Of a stretch of 64,000 nucleotides of DNA, positions 21,607 to 33,290 are shown piece by piece. Each line of letters begins with the position of its first letter. The first letter of the stretch is position 1. The translations under genes and the position numbers were made by a program. The notes under the pieces are model-generated. The model was given only the letters and a program-made list of their open reading frames with translations, searched no databases and was not told where the DNA came from. This stretch comes from Anarhynchus alexandrinus. Lineage: Eukaryota; Chordata; Aves; Charadriiformes; Charadriidae. The stretch covers positions 2,903,359 to 2,967,358 of the forward strand of contig VUYV01000089.1 of assembly GCA_008711295.1 (NCBI GenBank). Reading direction: 5' to 3'.

Positions 21607-24600
21607 GCCATGTATAAGGACTTCATTCTTCTTAGGGTGCGTATAGAAGGAGACTGCTCTGTCCCTGAATAATTGGTGCGTCTCCCAGTCACCAGGGCAT
21701 TCTGTGATGAGACCATATTCATGTTTCTGGTTTAACTTTCAAAAGTTAAGTGATATAGGAGCCTAATTTTAAAAGCCTTTCATTTCAATTTGGTAGGGTA
21801 CAGTAGAAAATTAGCTGAAGCACTGTGTGAGCTCTCATGTTTTCTAACATTCTTTAGGCTGTAGCTAAAGGTATGGGATTAAGTGAGTCTTTTCTCATGT
21901 GCAGTTTCTTGGCTTGCTCAGAGGAATGCCTCAAACTCAATAAAACCTTCCCCTGTTTGGCACTAGTGCTGTCTGCCACCCCCGTTAGAAAGTCACATGC
22001 AGGAACAATTCTCGTTTCCTCTGCCAGTGAAATGAAAGGGCTACCCTCAACATCACCTTTGCTTCGAGTGGTGTGTATGTGTCTTGTTATGTACAATTTC
22101 TTCTGTGTAATTTTCTGTTTAAGCAGATCTAACTACTTGGATGTTTCATCATATAGATCTGAATATCAAACCGATTTGTAAAGCTCAAATGTGTTCATGG
22201 ATAATTCATAAATGGATGGAGAGTTGCCTTTAGTTTTCATCTGTGAAAATACTAACACAGAGTTCACCAGTCTCACTTTAGAACTTAAAACGTAAATTAG
22301 CTCAAATCAATTACCTGCTGAATATTGCAACATGAAGAAAAGCATTTTGAGCTAGTCATGGGAAAGCGAATGCTATAATTTATACAGGATCAATGCCAAG
22401 GTCTCTGCTGAGATGGGATGAGTCTTCTGGCAACCAGTTAGTAAAAGGAAGAAAAGCTGATTATTTTTATTTAATTTTACTTTTGCATTCATGTGGTTGA
22501 GAAAACTCTTCCACTTCTCCCTTTTGCTACAACACTGTGGTGTTAGATGTTAGCTCACACACAGGTTTTGTTTTAAAATTAATGGAGATGGTTTTGTTAA
22601 TTATATACTGATGACTTGATAAATGTCTTAAAAGAGTTTTCATATCCTGTGTCAGTTTGATTAAAAAACACTTGAGTTTATACAGAGAGTTTCAGGAAAG
22701 CCAAACCTGTTACAAAATGGACTTTTCCAAAATGGGTCTGAGTAGTTAAAAGAAGTTTTTTACAGCAACTATTTTGTTGTTTGTAAACAGTACTTAAAAG
22801 AGCTTCTTTACAGTACTTGATCTCTTACACAAGGACAAGAAGAGTCTGAGAGTCTACTGGCCCATGGTGAAATGGGAGTTGCCGTTGGACATCTGGGGCA
22901 AGGCCATGAATTCCATCTGGTTTAAAGACACATTTTCCACCCATATGAACTGGAGTCTGGAATGATGCGGTTTAGCTAATAATAAGGAAGAACTTGGATC
23001 TGCTGAAAGTAAAGCTAGTGAGGAGAGAAGGTCTTGTTCTTAAGTATACTTGAGTTTAGCATCACTGGATATTTTTTTAAAGTCAGCTGCAGCTGGCTTA
23101 CATTGTGATTTGTGCAGATGGACCAGCAATAGCAAACTCATTGCTGTGAATAATTGGCATGGTAATTTAGAGATCTGTTCTTGATGGTTAGCCAGGGTTT
23201 GGCAACAGATAACTCACAGATGTTGGTGTATGGGAGGCAGTACACCAACAGTGACCACTTGTAGGTGTGTTATAGTGCTTTATTCTAATAAGTTTATTGG
23301 TATAGAGGCCAAAGCATTACACTTGCTTTCTGCTCGAGTCCACTTCCCTCCTTCACCTCACCTTTCCCAAACCTTCCCCATATTATGGCTAAAACTGCAA
23401 TAATTTCCAGATCATGTGGGTCAAAACTTTGACCAGGATGGAGTTATGCTTGATTCTACTTTTGTGTAAAGAGCTAGGCTATCGCCTAAATATTTTCAAA
23501 TACATTTCAGTAGGCTTTTGTCCAGACCCTGGCTTACTCTGTTTTTTGCTTTATTTATTTTTGGTCCCCTACTCTTTTCCTCCTTGGGTCTTTGATGTCA
23601 GGGAGATGGGAATAGTTCCTATGAAGTTGGCCTGGCTAAAACTGTGCAATTCTTACATTAGGCTTATTCACATCTTGAATTCTAATTGCAGCCAACACAA
23701 AACGTAGACATAAAGACATCAAAGATGATGTCTTTGTTGTATGAATACTTATGTCCCATCATATGTTTCTTTGCACATCATTCCTTTTCATATAAAATAT
23801 TTCAATTGACACTCTTTACTGTGAAGAAGTCTAATAATCTCTGTTTCATGGTGAATTCTGTTTAAAGCCATGGTGTAAAATCAATTTAGAGTTTCATATT
23901 CTCATTGGAGAGATCCACCAAAAGCTCTCAGCACCCATGCAATTCTTCAGATTTGTGAGGCTCGGTATTGTATGAAGTATCCAGAGTAGAAGCCTACACT
24001 CCCACACTCTTTGGCTGTCCTTCACTGTGCGCTCAGGCAGAAATGCTTCATGGTATTAAGTGAAAAAGTAGGAAATGAAAGTGAGGAGAGAAACAATACA
24101 GGAGGGAATAATAAAAAAAAAAGAGTGTGGGAGAGTTGAGCTGTATTTTTTTAATAGCAATTTTGTAGTGCAAGGGAAAATGCCTGTAGAGAACTTGGTG
24201 ATTTCTGTGTGTCTGTCTTCATCTGACTTGGTTCTTTGACAGCTGAATTTTCTTAAGTATTTAGAATAAGGGAGGACGGGAAGGAAAAAAACAAAATAAC
24301 TTTTTTTTTTTTTACTACAGTATTTCAAACTTTAGTCTGACTTGAAATCATGTCTTTGCAGTAGAACTAAATTTAAGATGAGCAGATACAGAAACAATAA
24401 ACATCTATACCTGCAGTTATTTGAATGATAGTGCTGAAAGGAATGGTCACAGTGTCTGTGTAGTCAGAAAGGAAGAGGGATCCATTTCCAGGGGAGAATC
24501 AGAGCAAATGCTCTGGGACCATCAGGAGTGCAGTAAACCAAGAATCTCTCAGGTATGAATGTCAGAAAGTGACCTGTCCTGGCCACAGGGAAAGGAGGGG

Positions 24601-25509
24601 AGGAGGAATGGCTCACAGGAAGGTTGGTGAGCTGGGAGAAGAGCCTGAAAGTCATGTTGCCCATGCAGCAGAGGAGTGGGACAGGTCAAGCTAGTGATCA
24701 ATGGGTCTTCTGATGCTTGACTTGCTACTGGACTCTTTCGGGACACTAGTAGTTTATTGTTCATCATTGTTGACAAGGCATTATGGCAATATTAAACCTT
24801 CTAAATATGAGGAGAGGAGAATTTCAAGCAGTTGTTGTCATTTTGATAGCTATTTTACACTTCAGGCAGGTGCATTTCACTGTGCAGCTTACAGTCCTGG
24901 TCTAGTGGTACATGCCCTGGCTGTGGTACATTGTGGTACGTGCCTCAAGTGGTACATTGCCCAGTAAAGACTTGGGCTTACACTGTTCTTTTATGGCCTA
25001 TGGTTTGCTTTGAAAGAAATGTAGGAGCATGGTTGTGAATGTAAGCCTGATTTGCTATGTGAGATCTTTGGGGCTGGATGATGACTAGGGTATATAGCAC
25101 TGGTGTGCTGTCTTCACAATGTCAATGCAACCATTGAAAGACCAGATCTGGGGCACTGAATGTATTTGCTTCTCCCCAAAATAGATGTGCATGTCTCTGT
25201 GATGATGGCTGTTGTACTCTGCATTAGTAAAAAAGCTTCTTAGTGGTGAGAGAATGAATTCTTTGCCTAGCCTGGTTATCAGCTCGGACTCAGGTCTCCA
25301 GCTTGATCAATGTAGACAGACAGCTGTGCTGCAGTGACTGGGGTTTGACTGATATGCATCAGGTTGGAAATTTCTGCATATCCAGGACCACTTAGAAAGT
25401 TATGAGCTTGCTTTGTTCTAAACATCCAGAGCTACAGGGGAGTGAAATTTGAGCATGTAGGTGAGATGGGCTGAAATACTCCTCCAAGGTCTAAACGCCA
25501 TTGTTTATT

Positions 25510-25530
25510 AAAAATAAAATAAAATAAAAT
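25510..25530. repeat. (AAAAT)n simple repeat
   Basis: Four tandem AAAAT-type units read directly. Confidence 0.75.
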
Positions 25531-26115
25531 TAATCCATTCTGATTTTTTTTCACTAGAGTTTACTTTTTAACTGGCAGAATGAAAACACTTCATTTTAAG
25601 AAACACGAAGAATTGATAGTGAGGCGATACAGTGAAATCTGGTCATTACATGGCATGAACACAACTTCATTTTTTTCCTGTTTGTATTAGAGCTTTCATG
25701 CTCAGTTTGACAAGGTTACTACTTTGTGCTGGAACATGTAGTGAGTATTGGACAATACTTCTAAGATATTAGAGAAGTTTTGTTTTATGCTTCTGGCCAA
25801 GTCGTCCAGTTAGGACAAGTGGTCAAGCCAAGGTACATTTGCAAACATTGCATTTCAGTCAGCACAAAAGCCCCAGATCTGCCAGATAATACCCCTTGAG
25901 CTTTTTTGGCTAGTTGAGGGTTTTGAGGTGTAGCAATCCACATGCTTAACATTTGGAGCTGAGCAAGCAGAAAGGAATGCAACTTCCGAGAACAAGAAAA
26001 TCTTAGAGGAATATTATAATAATAATTTGCCAACGAAATCAAAATGGCAGTGTGATAGTTGTGGGAGTAGTATGTTATACCTCAGAAAACAAAGTCTTTG
26101 CTAATTGGTTAGCAT

Positions 26116-26151
26116 GATATGTAATATGTTAAAGATACGTAATATGTTAAA
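26116..26151. repeat. 18-bp tandem duplication
   Basis: GATATGTAATATGTTAAA at 26116-26133 is followed directly by GATACGTAATATGTTAAA at 26134-26151. They differ at one base. Confidence 0.9.
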
Positions 26152-28796
26152 GTCGTGAATTGCGTGTGTGTTGTGTGATCCAATATATTTAATCTAAATT
26201 GCAAGACATTGATCAGGTTGAGCTTTTCAGATGACAGGAATTTTGACAAAGTAGTTCTGAGATAGCTCATTGTGGAAGCGAGGTAGGGTAACGCTTGTTT
26301 TGATAAGATGTCTCACAGTGAAGCTACATAAATTGCGTAAATGAGAAAAACACGTCTGAAGAATGTTTTGGGAAAACTTCATACAAGATAATCTCCCACA
26401 CCATTTGTTAGTCAACTTGTTTTATCAAGCCAATGATATTCTGAAAATGGGTATCACAAAGTTTTCCTCTGTGGAAATGTGGTTTTTGCCTCCAGTAAAG
26501 GATTAAATTTGCCTATTGATTTCTTCTTAAGCAAATTTGAAACTTTCTGGGACAGATTAAACTCTGCTCAGCCATATAAGCTTCCAAAAAGAAAAAGTAA
26601 TTAGTTGAATCTTATCTAACTCCAATGTAACCTAATGGTCAGTGTGGGAAATGTATTTTTATTGATCATAGTAATGATGGGGAATAGCCTTTTAATGCAT
26701 CCTAACCTGGTCATAGTAAGGTGGACACACATTATGATATGCTCTTTTTTTTTTTTTTTTCCTTTCCAGGACAGTGTCTAAAGTACTACAATTATCAATT
26801 TTAACTTAGTAAATTGTTTTCCAAGCATATACCTTTAGTTTTAGATAGCATGCTGTCTCCATTTCTGTGTTTCTCATTCATATGTATTTGTTATCATTCA
26901 TATCATGATTAAATATAAAAGGCACATTCTTCATCTGCTCTACCAATAATTCCATATCAAAAGAATTGTTTTCTGGAGGATGCCACAGCAGGAGTTTCCT
27001 CTTTCTAGTTATGCAACACCAAAGGGTAAACCTCCTACTGGTTAAATTATGTGTAAAAACTGTTTCAGTTTATGTGCTAAGTGATGCTTTAGCACTTAAG
27101 GCTAAATTAGTACTAATCATGTTTGTGTAACTATTGACAATTGTTATGACCTCTGGCTTAGTCTTTAGAAAGATGGGTATGTTTAATCTTCAGTAGTAGA
27201 TTTTAGTTATCCATAATTAACATTAAGAATTAATTACAAGCCAGTGGGGAGAAATAGCCAGAACAGAGCTAATAACACTTGCCTTCCTCAGTGGACGGAA
27301 GGACAAGGATAAGGGTCAACTCTAAGTGGTGACCTGGTTACATTTTCAAAGGAGTTTCTCAATTTTCCAAAAACAGAAAACAATAAAAAAAAAAAGTTAA
27401 AATCTGTGTCTCATCTAAAGCAATCAGAGAAATCCTTATTGACCTGGGTAACAGAAATAGTTACCTCATATAAATCCATGTCAATTTATACTGAAGCAAG
27501 GCTCAGTTTTGGTATATTTTTTCAAGGTGACTGTGGGGTAGTTATCTAGATTCATATTGATGAGAGAGAAGAGCCATTTCATAATTATAGCAAAAGATCA
27601 GTAAACAGGATGAAGTTTGTTGTGACAGTTTATTTTTGGAATATTTTTCTACATCTGTGAAATTCATATGAAAATTCAGTAAATTTGAAGTAAACCTTGC
27701 TTGGAGGAACAGTATGACTATTTTCTTCCAGAAGATTATGATTACAGTTTATTGGGGAATTTTCCCTCAAGAAGAAAGTTTACAATTTGTTCTAAATTCT
27801 TTCCTCTCCCTCCTCCACACCAAATAACATTTCTAGTAAAAATAGACTTCTTCATATTACATACCTCACAATCAAATATAATATATATGTCTCAGGAATA
27901 TATTACACAGTGCATAAGATACATAGGCTTGGAGACAAAGCAGAATGGCCATGACTAATCTTCTGCCACCCACACCCCAAACCGTGGCTTTGCCCACGGT
28001 GAGGACAGGAAAATCTCAATCTAGGAGGACCTAGTCTGTCATCACCTCTGAAAAAAAGCAAGCTTTGTGTGCACTATTGCCTGCAATTACCCTGAGGAAT
28101 AATTCTTATTCCAGGTATCATGGAACAATAATTGAACTATGAGATTTTACAAGCCGCTTGACCAGGTTTCCTAATCAATCCAGATGTTTTCCTCAAGAAG
28201 ACTATGTAAGCATTTCTATCCCTATTACCCAATAATACAGACACTAGTTTTTAAGAAAATAGGTCTAACTCAATACCATCAAATATCTCTAATTCATTGT
28301 GTGTATGAAAATGTAATGGCCTTAACATCACAACCCTCATACATTTCAAAAGACAGTTTTTCTTAAAAAATCACTATTATTCTAACAATTTCTTGTAAAG
28401 TCATTGATTTTATGTTGCTTCAGGGAAGGTGCAATTACTGTTAACAATGCTTCCGTGATTACATGAAAGGTTCCTTGTTGCCACCAATTAATTAACCCAT
28501 CAGAAAGTATCCTTCCTTTTAAAATAGATGATGAGGTTTTTTTATAATGTTTATCTGATATCTCTGGTCATTATGTGAAGCAAGCTTTATGATGTAAAAA
28601 TTCTGGAAAATATCTTTTGCTTTATTTTCCTGTAAATGTCCTGTTCAAGTTAGCCTCAGCACAGTCAGGTGTTTGGCAAATTATTTGCTTGATCAGTCTT
28701 TAAAGTGTCTGCTTCTGCAGTGGGATCTTAGTCCGTGGTTGGATTCGTGTTACTGTACTCGGTTATCAGTTGATTCAGTGACCTTATGGTTGGGGC

Positions 28797-30608
28797 AACA
28801 AGAAAAACTTCTATAAGTATGTCAACGATAAAAGGAAGACTAGGGAAGATGTGGGGCCCCTCCAGAAGGAAACAGAAGACCTCGTCACCCAGGGTATGGA
28901 GAAGGCTGAGGTACCCAATGACTTTTTTGCCTTGGTCTTCACCAGCAAGGGCTGTAGCCACACTGTCCAAGTCACATAAGGCAGACAGCAGCTATGAGAA
29001 TAAGGAACCGCCTACTGTAGGTGAAGATCAAGTACGAGACCACCTAAGAAACCTGAGGGTGCACAAGTCCATGGGGCCTGCTGAAATCTATCTGTGGGTC
29101 CTGAGGGAACTGGTGGATGAAGTTGCTAAGCCATCTTCCATTATATTTGCAAAGTCGTGGCAGTGTGGAGAAGTTCCCACTGATTGGAAAAGGAGAAATG
29201 TAACCCCCATTTTGAAAAAGGGAAAAAAGGAACACCTGGGGAACTGCAGGCCAGTCAGTCTCACCTCTGTGCCTGGCAAGATCATGGAACAGATCCTCCT
29301 GGAAACTCTGCTGAGGCACATGGAAAACAGGGAGGTGACTGGTGACAACCAACATGGCTTCACTGAGGGCAAGTCATGCCTGACAGATTTGGTGACCTTC
29401 TACGATGGGGTTACAGTGTTGGGGGATACAGGGTGAGCAACAGACATCATTTACCTGGACTTGTGCAAAGCATTTGACACTGTCCCATGCGACATCCTTG
29501 TCTCTAAGCTGGAGAGACGTGCATTGGATGGATGCAGCACTCGGTGGATAAGGAACTGGCTGGATGGCCACACTGAAAGGGTTGTGGTCAACGGCTTGGT
29601 GTCCAAGTGGAAACCAGTCACAAGTGGCTTTCCTCCAGGGTCAATACTGGGACCATTGCTGTTTAACATCTTTGTCGGTGACATGGACAGTGGAATTGAG
29701 TGCAGCCTTAGCAAGTTTGCCGATGACACCAAGCTGTGTGGTGCAGTTGACACACTGGAGGGAAGGGATGCCATCCAGAGGGATCTGGACAGGCTTGAGA
29801 AGTGGGCCTGTGCAAACCTCATGAAATTCAACAAGGCCAAATGCAAGGTCCTGCACCTGGGTTGAGGCAATCCCAAGCACAAATACAGGCTGGGTGGAGA
29901 ATGGATTGAGAGCAGCCCTGCCGAGAACTTGGGAGTGTTGGTTGATGAGAAGCTCAACATGAGCCAACAATGTGCACTCGCAGCCCAGAAAGCCAGCCAC
30001 GTGCTGGGCTGCATTGAAAGAAGTGTGGCCAGCAGGTTGAGGGAGGTGATTCTACCCCTCTACTCCGCTTTTGTGAGACCCCACCTGGAGTAGTGCATCC
30101 AGCTCTGGAGTCCTCAGCACAAGAAGGACATGGACCTGTTGGAGCAGGTCCAGAGGAGGGCCACAAAGATGATCAGAGGGCGGGAGATCCTCTCCTGTGA
30201 GGACAGGCTGAGAGAGTTGCGGTTATTCAGCCTGGAGAAGAGAAGGCTCCAAGAATACCTTACAGCGACCTTCCAGTATCTGAAGGTGCCCTATTGGAAA
30301 GCTGGAGAGAGACTTTTTGCAAGGACATGTAGTGCTAGGACAAGGGGTAATGGCTTCAAACCAAAAGAGAGTAGATTTAGATGAGATATTAGGAAGAAAT
30401 TCTTTACTGTGAGGGTGGTGAGGGACTGCAAGAGGTTGCCCAGAGAGGTTGTAGATGCCCCATCCCTAGAGGTGTTCAAGGCCAGGTTGGATGGGGCTTT
30501 GAGCAACCTGGTCTAGGGGGAGGTGTCCCTGTCTATGTCAGGGGGGGTGGAACTAAACGATCTTTAAGGTAATTTCCAACCTAAATCATTCTATCATTCT
30601 ATGATTCG
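28797..30608 (+). mobile_element. CR1 LINE, 5'-truncated 1.8-kb copy
   Basis: The copy starts within the linker between endonuclease and reverse transcriptase ([20 protein letters not shown] from about 28802), runs through the reverse transcriptase and C-terminal domain, and ends with TTTCCAACCTAAATCATTC and ATTCTATGATTC near 30608. The frame shifts near 28960, and in-frame stops occur at 29434, 29863, 30091 and 30382. Its 3' end differs from those of the other plus-strand copies. It is an inactive, moderately old insertion with no endonuclease. Confidence 0.94.
28960..30506 (+). pseudogene. CR1 ORF2 reverse transcriptase and C-terminal region with stops
   Basis: Landmarks in order are [60 protein letters not shown] and [12 protein letters not shown] (motif A aspartate at 29458-29460). 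Then come [20 protein letters not shown] and SKFADDTKL, whose catalytic FADD is intact at 29716-29727, and finally [11 protein letters not shown] and KCKVLHLG. After stops at 29863 and 30091 the C-terminal part continues with [11 protein letters not shown] and LFSLEKRRL. At least two of the four stops (TGA at 29434 and 29863) are best explained by decay of CGA arginine codons through methylated CpG. The active site is preserved by chance, not by selection, since the protein cannot be completed. Confidence 0.88.
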
Positions 30609-31009
30609 TAGTGCACTTTGAGTTGGGTCACTGGAAAAATCAAAGGTTTATAAGCTTAAGTAGCCAGTTGATGAAGACTTTTTCTACATCCTTGAATAAG
30701 TGCCTCATACTTGTAGCACTGGGGAAAGGACATTGCCTGTAATGTCATCATCGCAGCAATAGCCAAACAATCCTTCCCAGAGTTGACCCAGCTGAGCCAT
30801 CAGCCCAGTGTCCAGGCATGAAATCTATCATTGGGAGCAGCTCTACAAATCATCTTTCACACTAAGGTGAGTTGCTGCCTAGGGGTGGGACACATTATGG
30901 GATGCAAGAGAAAAGCAGTTTGGAATTACATGGGTTTTATAGGCTGTTTAGGGCAGGAATCAATGGTAGAAAAGAGGAGGGGCTTAGGTGATTTGGGGAG
31001 GAAGAGAAG
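30609..31009. other. Noncoding spacer, possibly the 5' part of the following LTR-like repeat
   Basis: No gene is recognised. The purine-rich part from about 30950 may already belong to the repeat that is clearly recognisable from about 31010. Confidence 0.4.
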
Positions 31010-32035
31010 TGGGAAAACAGGGAGGGAAAAGGGATTAAAAGGGGCCATCACATGTAAATAATTTGGTCAGTACTCTTGTCTGGCCTTATTCCGCACATGT
31101 TCACCGCAGCCTGTCCTACTTGTCAAACTCCTTTTCAACTCTTCCCTGAGTGGGTGCATACTCTTCCGTGTGTGCAGGGGAGTCTGTGTGCAGCAAGTGG
31201 GGTCAGACCCCATGGCGCGGAGGGCCCATGCATCCTTGGTGCTAGCAACCGGAGCAAATGTGGCTCTGCGAAAGTGTGTAGTGAGCACTAGAGAAGATCA
31301 AGCCAGACTAGCTGCTGAGTAGGAGAAGTGACCTGGGAGCAAGAGTGAGAGCACCTAGGTGTCTCTAGAGGCAAGAGAGCACAGTGAAGGGTGGCTGCTG
31401 GGACCCAGCCAGTCCTGGCCAGTTCTGCATGTGTGCTTGTGTGTGATGGTCTGTCTCAGCAACTGGAGTAGGGCTGCAGCTTCTGGGTCTCTTATATCTA
31501 GGTGCTAGCAACCGGGGACTCTGGGCTCCAGGCAACAGCTGCTGCTGGGCACACTGTGAGCCTGAGCCCAGCTGCTGGAGGGATGTGTTTGTGTGTGTGT
31601 GTATATATATTTTCTCACCAGTACACCTCCATCCTGTCCAGCCAGAGGGGAGCAGAATGAGTGGGCTGGTGCTGTCTGTTTGTGTGAGTGCTCTGTGTGT
31701 CTGTGATCTTTGTGGCCAGCTTGCTCTGTGTGTGTATGTGTGTTTGCTTCTGTCTGTGTGCCTGCTGGGAATGGATCTTCAGTTCCGCTACTGGCTGGAC
31801 CTGGGGACATGGAGCAGCAGCAGCCTCACCTCTCTCAGGCTGCTGACCCATGAACGACAGATTTCTCCTGACAGCTCCCACTGTTCCACTGTAAATGAAG
31901 CCTGTTCCTGTGATCAGGTTTTTTTTTATAGGTGTCTGGAATTGTACCTGTTGCAACTCAATCCCTAATATTTTGGGTCTTTTTCCCCTCCCAAATCAAA
32001 TAATAAACCATTATATTTTTCAAGAATATATCAAG
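31010..32035 (+). mobile_element. LTR-like repeat, copy A (unnamed family)
   Basis: This GC-richer block shares an ordered series of similar segments with copy B at 32480-33290: ACTCTTGTCTGG / ACACTTGTCTGA, GTGGGTGCATACTCTTCCGTGTG / GTGGTGCAATCTCTGTTCTGTG, a (TG)n/(TA)n patch, and GCTACTGGCTGGACCTGGGGAC / GCTACTGGCTCCATCTGTGGAC. Inside, the phrase GGTGCTAGCAACCGG occurs twice (31238-31252 and 31501-31515). AATAAA at about 32001, after an AT-rich segment, could be a polyadenylation signal. These traits and my memory of similar avian sequences suggest a retroviral LTR, but I cannot name the family or fix the ends. Open frames across it on both strands are low-complexity and not considered genes. 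Confidence 0.5.
31585..31610. repeat. (GT)n(AT)n microsatellite
   Basis: A short GT run is followed by an AT run inside copy A of the LTR-like repeat. Copy B has an ATGTATGTATATAT patch at the corresponding place (about 33110-33127). Confidence 0.8.
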
Positions 32036-32479
32036 CCTGTTTATGCTGGTCAAATAGGTATTTCTTTTTGACAGAAAAATTGATTTGCTATAGAGCTAGT
32101 AATACCATTATGTGCTACCACTGAAATGCAGTCATGGAGATCAAGTGGTTGCATGTAATTAGCTAGTATCAGGATACACATTTTGTTAGGTAATCTGGTT
32201 GAAGGCTAATTATAATAAACGCGAAGACCCAGTAAGGATCACAGGAACATTGGCAGGCTGGGATACCCTGGTATAATCAGTGAAAATTGAAAAGAAACAC
32301 ACTGAATTTGCTCCTCAATAAAACTATCAAAGGCAAATGATTTAGACCATTGTAGTTGATGTGAAATGCACAGAGATGGGTCAAGGAGAAAAATCCCTGA
32401 AAGGCTACAAAAAGAAAAAGGTTATTGCCTCTCAGGGACATAGAACTTACAAAGGGAAGAGAATTTGGAGATTGTGTAA
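32036..32479. other. Spacer between the two LTR-like copies
   Basis: About 440 bp of ordinary AT-rich sequence with no gag, pol or env coding similarity that I can see. If A and B were the two LTRs of one provirus, almost all of its interior has been lost. Two independent insertions explain this equally well. Confidence 0.45.
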
Positions 32480-33290
32480 AACATGTTTTAAGGGGATTGT
32501 GGTGGGGTGTGAAACTTTATTACGGGCCTGAAGGTGGGGAGGGATCAAGGTGGACCAGTAGGTCCATCCTGAACAAATGTGGAGAAAATAGATAGATGAG
32601 TGGAGTAAAAGAGGTTGGTTGAGCGCATACAGGTTGCTGGTTAAAACACTTGTCTGACTGAGCTCGACTGCCACAGTCTATCCTGTGTTCTCAAATCCTG
32701 TTTCTAACCACCTTCCATGTGGGTGGTGCAATCTCTGTTCTGTGTGCGGGTGAATGCCAGCCAGCTGCAGGTCAGACTAGACCTCAAGTAGGGTAAGAGA
32801 TTTGAGTACCAGCAACTGCAGTGAGCACAAACCTCAGGGACTCGAGGTGTCAGTTGCTGGAGGAGCCTGGGGGTCTGGGAGCCAGCTACTGACCAAACCA
32901 AGTGTCCTCAGCCAGATAATGGAGAGACAAGCAATGTATGTGTGTGTCGGTCTGTTCCAGTGGTGGACTTGGTTCTGATCAGCCAGGGAGGCGGATGAGG
33001 CCATCTGTACTATTCCTGTTTGTGAGATCCTTGTGCCTTTTATGGATACTGGTAAAGGCACCATTCTGTCTATGCTGATCTGTGTGGCTGGCTGTGAGTG
33101 TATGTAAATACATGTATGTATATATTTATAGTGTGTGGCTGTCTGTCTGGGAACACAAGGACAGCCTTGCTACTGGCTCCATCTGTGGACTTGGAACCAG
33201 CAACCTTGCATCAACCCAGCTGCGGTAAGAGGAATCCTCCTGGGTCCTGAAGCCCATCAGATTTGGCAACCTCTAATATTATGTATTTTT
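32480..33290 (+). mobile_element. LTR-like repeat, copy B (unnamed family)
   Basis: Diverged relative of copy A in the same orientation (see 31010-32035 for the matching segments). It contains AGCAACTGCAG and CAGCAACC words equivalent to the repeated CTAGCAACCGG of copy A and a TATATTTATA patch at about 33120-33129. No intact frame of interest. Boundaries are approximate and no target duplications were found. Confidence 0.48.

Larger units (their letters stand above)
21607..28796. other. Long AT-rich noncoding stretch, no element recognised
   Basis: About 7.2 kb without recognisable transposons or exons. Minor content: poly-T/A tracts (24302-24314, 26744-26760), an AAAAT repeat (25510-25530) and an 18-bp tandem duplication (26116-26151). 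Frames up to about 100 codons occur but carry no familiar motifs. Confidence 0.55.

Noticed and set aside
31505..31968. Open frames of about 100-127 codons on both strands
   Set aside because: They coincide with the GT/GC-rich LTR-like repeat and encode Cys/Val or His/Thr-rich low-complexity peptides.
31010..33290. A provirus with retained gag, pol or env genes between the two LTR-like copies
   Set aside because: Only about 440 bp separates them and no retroviral protein motif is visible there.
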